Shown here: positions 20,152-23,598 of the stretch, one piece after another
Numbering within the stretch: position 1 is the first letter of the stretch
How the letters are laid out: each line of letters starts with the position of its first letter
Origin: an uncultured Peptoniphilus sp.
Lineage (GTDB): Bacteria; Bacillota; Clostridia; Tissierellales; Peptoniphilaceae
DNA: 23,598 bases
Reading direction: 5' to 3'
NCBI GenBank assembly: GCA_902488455.1
Contig: CABTWG010000013.1
Coordinates: forward strand, 1 to 23,598
The notes under the pieces: model-generated
Database searches by the model: none
Told to the model about the DNA's origin: nothing
The model's input: the letters and a program-made list of their open reading frames with translations, nothing else
Program-made: the position numbers and the translations under genes

Positions 20152-21150
20152 ATGGAAAAATCACATTCTTCTAAGACTGTGAAGAGATTTTTAATCGTAA
20201 CACTTTTACTAGTAATGGCGATTACAATGGGTTCTTCACTAGTCAAAGGGAAAAATGTAGTTTTAAACATCAACGGTCGCGAAGAAGTAAAAATGACATA
20301 CGCAGCGACAGTTGAAGAGTTAATCTCAAAAGAAAACATTGAATTAAAAGAAAAAGACTTGGTTGAACCTGCAAAAGATGCCAAAATCGAAGAAGGCATG
20401 ACTATTTACATCAAATCACCTAGGTCCATTACAATATATGATGGAAACAAAACAGCAATTGAAGAAGTGCAAGGTACAACTACTGAAGAGATCCTAGACT
20501 ACATAGGAATTAAATTAAACGAACTAGATAGAACAGAACCAGCACTCGACGAGAGAGTTGAAAATGAAATCAAAATATCTAGAGTTACAAAAGAAACTAA
20601 GCAAGTTGAAGAAGTAGTTCCATTTGATGTTCTTGAAAACTTGAACAAAGAAATGGAAAAGGGCAAGACTAAAGTCATCACACCTGGAGTGGATGGAAAG
20701 AGACTCGAAACTATAGAAACCACTTATGTAAATGGAAAACCAGAAAGCTCACAAATATTAGCAAGTGAACTAACATTGGAACCAATTACAGAAGTTCGTG
20801 AAGTAGGTTCAAAAGTTATAGAAGAACAAATACCAGCAGGTAAATTTAACGGCGAAGAAGTAGTGGCAGTATACACAATGGAAGCAACAGCATACGATCC
20901 AACAGCAGGCTCAAAGACCGCAATAGGAACGAGAGCAAGAGTTGGAGCTGTAGCAGTAGACCCAAGGGTTATAAAACTTAGATCAAGACTATACATTGAA
21001 TCAATGGATAGCTGGCCAAGCTACGGATACGCAACTGCAGAAGATACAGGTGGAGCGATAAAGGGTAAGAGAATAGATTTATTCTTCAACTCAAACGCAG
21101 AAGCTCTTAGATTTGGAAGAAGAAACGTAAAAGTTTACGTTCTAAAGTAA
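20152..21150 (+). CDS. G5 and 3D domain cell-wall protein, YabE-like
   Basis: A 332-residue secreted or membrane-anchored protein. An N-terminal hydrophobic segment (about 13-30) is followed by two DUF348 repeats (about 35-78 and 92-135), a G5 domain (about 145-222) and a C-terminal 3D domain (about 240-332). The 3D aspartates are visible at D270 in AVDP, D298 in AEDTGG and D309 in RIDLFF, the arrangement of the double-psi barrel in MltA-like and Rpf/YabE/YocH enzymes. Peptidoglycan turnover is the likely role. It has its own promoter, an AGGAGG SD and a terminator. Confidence 0.9.
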   Translation: MEKSHSSKTVKRFLIVTLLLVMAITMGSSLVKGKNVVLNINGREEVKMTYAATVEELISKENIELKEKDLVEPAKDAKIEEGMTIYIKSPRSITIYDGNKTAIEEVQGTTTEEILDYIGIKLNELDRTEPALDERVENEIKISRVTKETKQVEEVVPFDVLENLNKEMEKGKTKVITPGVDGKRLETIETTYVNGKPESSQILASELTLEPITEVREVGSKVIEEQIPAGKFNGEEVVAVYTMEATAYDPTAGSKTAIGTRARVGAVAVDPRVIKLRSRLYIESMDSWPSYGYATAEDTGGAIKGKRIDLFFNSNAEALRFGRRNVKVYVLK

Positions 21151-21169
21151 ATTAAAAAGAATTAAAATT

Positions 21170-21193
21170 AGAGGCAGATGCCTCTTTTTTTTT
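21170..21193 (+). terminator. Terminator of the G5/3D gene
   Basis: AGAGGC-AGAT-GCCTCT followed by a long T-run. Confidence 0.88.
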
Positions 21194-21305
21194 ATTGAAA
21201 TTTATGGACTTTGAAAAATATTTGGATTTAAAAACTTAGTAAGTCTTTAAAAATAAATTGAGTAGAAATTTATCCTTATAAAAATAAAAAACTGATAGTT
21301 ATATA

Positions 21306-21314
21306 TGCTAAAAT
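21306..21314 (+). promoter_or_regulatory. Extended -10 promoter of the YfjL-like gene
   Basis: TGCTAAAAT, an extended -10, ends 17 bases before the ATG at 21332. A strong AAGGAGG lies between. The -35 region is AT-rich without a clear hexamer. Confidence 0.45.
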
Positions 21315-21331
21315 AGAAAAAAGGAGGAACT

Positions 21332-22066
21332 ATGAACAAGATAATTAAAATATTAATGATACTCTTAATCGCGGTGGCGCTATTCTTTGTAAATGCGTTC
21401 TTTGGAAACCCAATTTCAAAAGCAATTGCAAGTAGAGCGGCGAACAAGTACATAGACGAAAACTACATAAATTTTAAATTAAAGAGAGAAAAAATCTTCT
21501 ACAACTTTAAAAACGCAGCCTACACTGTAAGAATTCAAGATGAAGAAAGCGAAGACACCAAGTTCGAAGTGGCATTTGACAGCCTTGGACGCTTCAAATA
21601 CGATTCATTTGATGACATAAAGTTCAACACCTGGCTTAGATTTCAAGATGAGCTTCGAAATTACGGCAAAGAACTTGCAAAGAAAGAAAATCTTCCTTTT
21701 GAACTAAATCTAAGCTCATCAGATGAAAAAGATTTTTCAGTACTGACTTTAGATGAAAAGGTAGACTTCAACCACTTCCCTTTTAGGGTAGATGTAAACG
21801 TATTTGGATATGCAGAAGAACCAACCAAAGAAAAGCTTATAGAATATCTAAAAGAAGCATTTAAAGTAATGGAAAAGACTCTATTAGAAATAAAAAGTTA
21901 TTCAATCATCTTGGTTCCAGAAAAAAATAGAAAAGAGAATGGAGAGGCACTGGATTGGAAAGATGCTCTCTCAGTCTATGGTATACCTAAGGAAAAAATA
22001 AATGATTTAACCACAGAGTATATTGATGAACTTATAGAAGAGGGAAACAAGCCAAAAGATAATTAA
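21332..22066 (+). CDS. Membrane-anchored protein, YfjL-like
   Basis: A 244-residue protein with one N-terminal hydrophobic helix (about 4-24) and a large, charged extracytoplasmic or cytoplasmic domain. The segment FFGNPISKAIASRAANKYIDENY just after the helix resembles the N-terminus of Bacillus YfjL-like proteins, which share a GNPxSK motif; the function of that group is unknown. No catalytic motif is evident. The start follows AAGGAGG. It appears to be transcribed alone. No terminator was seen before the superoxide reductase gene, so some read-through is possible. Confidence 0.75.
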   Translation: MNKIIKILMILLIAVALFFVNAFFGNPISKAIASRAANKYIDENYINFKLKREKIFYNFKNAAYTVRIQDEESEDTKFEVAFDSLGRFKYDSFDDIKFNTWLRFQDELRNYGKELAKKENLPFELNLSSSDEKDFSVLTLDEKVDFNHFPFRVDVNVFGYAEEPTKEKLIEYLKEAFKVMEKTLLEIKSYSIILVPEKNRKENGEALDWKDALSVYGIPKEKINDLTTEYIDELIEEGNKPKDN

Positions 22067-22142
22067 ATTACTAAAGAATAAATTGAGTTAAAAGAAAAAA
22101 ACTGGGTATCAATACACAGAAAGGATAAAGGAGGTAATTTAA

Positions 22143-22505
22143 TTGAAATTAACACAAACAGTTCAATCAGGAGATTGGAAAAACGAAAAGCACGTACCAG
22201 CACTACATGTAGAAAGATGCTGTGAAGAAGGAATCAAAATAGTTGCACAAGTTGGTGAAGAAATAGCTCACCCAAATACTTTAGAACACCATATCGAATG
22301 GATCAAAGTATTCGTACAACCAGAAGGAGCTAAATTCCCTATCGAAGTAGGATCATATGAATTCAAAGCTCACGGAGAAGAAGAACTATTCTCAGTTCCA
22401 AAAGTAACAGTAAACGTAAAATGCCCTAAGAAAGCAACAGTATACGCACTAAGCTACTGTAACATTCACGGACTTTGGGAAAATTCAGTAGAATTCGAAG
22501 GATAA
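22143..22505 (+). CDS. Superoxide reductase, class II (neelaredoxin/desulfoferrodoxin family)
   Basis: A 120-residue non-haem iron enzyme that reduces superoxide to peroxide without producing oxygen, typical of anaerobes. All centre II ligands can be placed: E15 and H17 in NEKHVPA, H43 and H49 (or H50) in AHPNTLEHH, and C106 and H109 in SYCNIHG. The N-terminal rubredoxin-like domain of class I is absent. The start is a TTG, 8 bases after AAAGGAGG; the family N-terminus (QSGDWKNEKHVP) leaves no downstream alternative. A weak promoter, TTGAGT-N18-TATCAA (22083-22112), precedes it. No obvious PerR box was seen. Confidence 0.93.
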   Translation: MKLTQTVQSGDWKNEKHVPALHVERCCEEGIKIVAQVGEEIAHPNTLEHHIEWIKVFVQPEGAKFPIEVGSYEFKAHGEEELFSVPKVTVNVKCPKKATVYALSYCNIHGLWENSVEFEG

Positions 22506-22512
22506 TATAAAT

Positions 22513-22535
22513 AAACCGGCTCAGCCGGTTTTTTT
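22513..22535 (+). terminator. Terminator of the superoxide reductase gene
   Basis: AAACCGGC-TCA-GCCGGTTT followed by T, a strong GC-rich stem. Confidence 0.92.
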
Positions 22536-22554
22536 ATGCCCATTTTTATGAAAG

Positions 22555-22593
22555 ATATTATTAATGATTTAAAATTAGAATCATTAATAATAT
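22555..22593. repeat. 15-bp perfect inverted repeat upstream of the two-component system
   Basis: ATATTATTAATGATT (22555-22569) and AATCATTAATAATAT (22579-22593) are exact complements separated by 9 bases. The composition is almost entirely A/T. There is no T-run, so it is not called a terminator. It could be an operator or a small repeat. Confidence 0.5.
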
Positions 22594-22654
22594 AGACCAC
22601 AAATCAAGCATGAAAAATTTAAAAGATTCATAATAATTACTAAGAATGATTAAA

Positions 22655-22663
22655 TGATATAAT
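22655..22663 (+). promoter_or_regulatory. Extended -10 promoter of the two-component system
   Basis: TGATATAAT is an extended -10 with a consensus TATAAT, 34 bases before the response-regulator start. No convincing -35 was found. Confidence 0.45.
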
Positions 22664-22697
22664 ATTATAAACAAATTGGATTTATTTATGGTGGTGT

Positions 22698-23351
22698 ATG
22701 AAAAAGATACTTATAATTGAAGATGATAATAATTTAAATAAGGGACTTTCTATAGCTTTAAATAAAGATTATGAGGTTTTCTCTGTAAACACAATTAGTG
22801 AAGCTAAAACTTTTATTTTTAGTGTTGATTTGATTTTACTTGATATGAACTTACCAGATGGAGATGGGCTTGAAATAATAAAGTATACCAGAGAAAGTTC
22901 ATCAATTCCTATTATAGTTCTATCAGCCATAGATCTAGAAGCATATATCATTTCAGCCATAAATTTAGGGGCAGACGACTATCTAACAAAACCTTTTTCT
23001 TTGGGAATATTAGAGGCAAAGATAAAAAGAGCATTTGAAAAAATAGTTTCTAGTGAATTAAATCTTTATAAGAAAGATGGTCTAGACTTTAATTTCAATG
23101 AAAATACTTTCTATGTAGACAATAAAAACATAGATCTCACAAGAACAGAGACAAAAATTTTATACTATTTGATAAAAAACAAGTCTCAAGTTATTACTAA
23201 AGAATTACTATTTGATTTTGTTTGGGGAATAGATGATGAATTTATCGACCAGAATACTCTTAGTGTCAACATTTCTAGGATAAGAAATAAATTAAAACCC
23301 TATGACCCAATAGAAACAGTTTTTGGAGTTGGATATAAATGGCAATTTTAA
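22698..23351 (+). CDS. OmpR/PhoB-family response regulator
   Basis: A 217-residue two-component regulator. The receiver domain has the acidic pair E8/D9, phospho-acceptor D49 in LILLDMNLPDGDG and K98 in LTKPF. The C-terminal winged helix (about 125-217) shows LTRTETKILYYLIKNKSQVITKELL, the NTLSVNISRIRNKL recognition region and the terminal VFGVGYKWQF typical of OmpR types. The SD GGTGG is modest. It overlaps the downstream kinase by 13 bases, so the two form one signalling pair. Targets are unknown; similar pairs often sense cell-envelope stress or bacitracin-like peptides. Confidence 0.93.
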   Translation: MKKILIIEDDNNLNKGLSIALNKDYEVFSVNTISEAKTFIFSVDLILLDMNLPDGDGLEIIKYTRESSSIPIIVLSAIDLEAYIISAINLGADDYLTKPFSLGILEAKIKRAFEKIVSSELNLYKKDGLDFNFNENTFYVDNKNIDLTRTETKILYYLIKNKSQVITKELLFDFVWGIDDEFIDQNTLSVNISRIRNKLKPYDPIETVFGVGYKWQF

Positions 23352-23598
23352 TAGGTATCCTAGTAATTTTAATTGGAATTCTTTTATATAAATATATTGT
23401 CTTGAGAAATGAAATGCTTGAACTTTCAGACTATATTGATAAGGCTTTGGATGGAAATTTAGAAATTACAGAATTTGACGAAAAGGAATTATCTAAAATA
23501 AAATCAAAACTCATTAAGTTTTTGTATGCCAGCCAAGTAAAAGAAGCGAAAATAAATACAGAAAAAAGTAAAACAAAAGATTTAATAGCAGATATATC
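23339..23598 (+). CDS. Sensor histidine kinase, N-terminal fragment cut by the window end
   Basis: The first 86 codons of a kinase beginning at ATG 23339 inside the end of the response-regulator gene. Residues 2-21 form a single membrane helix (AILIGILVILIGILLYKY), followed by a charged helical segment. The last readable residues, DLIADIS, are the usual lead-in to the H-box (ISHQ), so the catalytic part lies just beyond the window. With one short N-terminal helix and no large sensor domain, it resembles intramembrane-type kinases. The gene itself is not broken; only the window ends. Confidence 0.85.
   Translation, partial: MAILIGILVILIGILLYKYIVLRNEMLELSDYIDKALDGNLEITEFDEKELSKIKSKLIKFLYASQVKEAKINTEKSKTKDLIADI

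Noticed and set aside
22658..22669. TATAATATTATA as a PerR/Fur-type box
   Set aside because: It is a pure A/T palindrome overlapping a -10 element and lacks enough of the consensus to separate it from chance.

Overview
The window looks like chromosomal DNA from a low-GC, strictly anaerobic Gram-positive (Bacillota). AGA arginine codons predominate, Shine-Dalgarno (SD) sequences are strong AGGAGG types, and most genes end in short hairpins with T-runs. A CIRCE element precedes groESL, a redox repressor Rex sits divergent to a YdiF-type ABC-F gene as in many Firmicutes, and a class II superoxide reductase is present. A Clostridia/Tissierellia member such as the Anaerococcus/Peptoniphilus group is a reasonable inference, not a proven assignment.

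Layout. Positions 1-1740 are an accessory-looking zone. It starts with what looks like an IS3-family terminus and contains several families of short palindromic or hairpin repeats. A two-gene cassette (small membrane protein plus XRE regulator, 842-1385) lies there behind an operator-flanked promoter, between two diverged direct repeats. Positions 1777-4113 (minus strand) hold proC, a two-subunit CHR transporter and msrB. Positions 4277-7073 hold a four-TM protein and, convergent to it, an ABC-F ATPase, with a DnaA-box-like cluster between them. Positions 7218-10343 hold rex, a lipoprotein, an OGG-type DNA glycosylase that may be leaderless, and a DUF554 membrane protein.

Positions 10537-15417 are one 1626-codon gene that fuses PurD (GAR synthetase) to a complete clostridial-type PurL (FGAM synthase with its own glutaminase domain). 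This is the most unusual gene here. Positions 15519-17570 are groES-groEL with promoter, CIRCE and terminator. Positions 17752-19871 form a compact cluster: RNase H1, dCMP deaminase, MscL with a zinc ribbon, and a CoA-type Nudix hydrolase, with overlapping or near-overlapping ends. Positions 20152-22505 hold a G5/3D cell-wall protein, a YfjL-like membrane-anchored protein and superoxide reductase. The window ends in a two-component system: an OmpR-type response regulator overlapping a histidine kinase that is cut off just before its H-box.

How the genes relate. Stress and redox functions recur (Rex, MsrB, superoxide reductase, DNA glycosylase, GroESL, Nudix), mostly as separate transcription units. 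Nucleotide metabolism is represented by PurD-PurL and dCMP deaminase. No defence island, CRISPR array, rRNA or tRNA was seen. The points most worth follow-up are the PurD-PurL fusion, the repeat-flanked XRE cassette with its paired operators, the short-repeat families, and the cluster of GTTAC/GTAAC motifs upstream of the 3D-domain gene.
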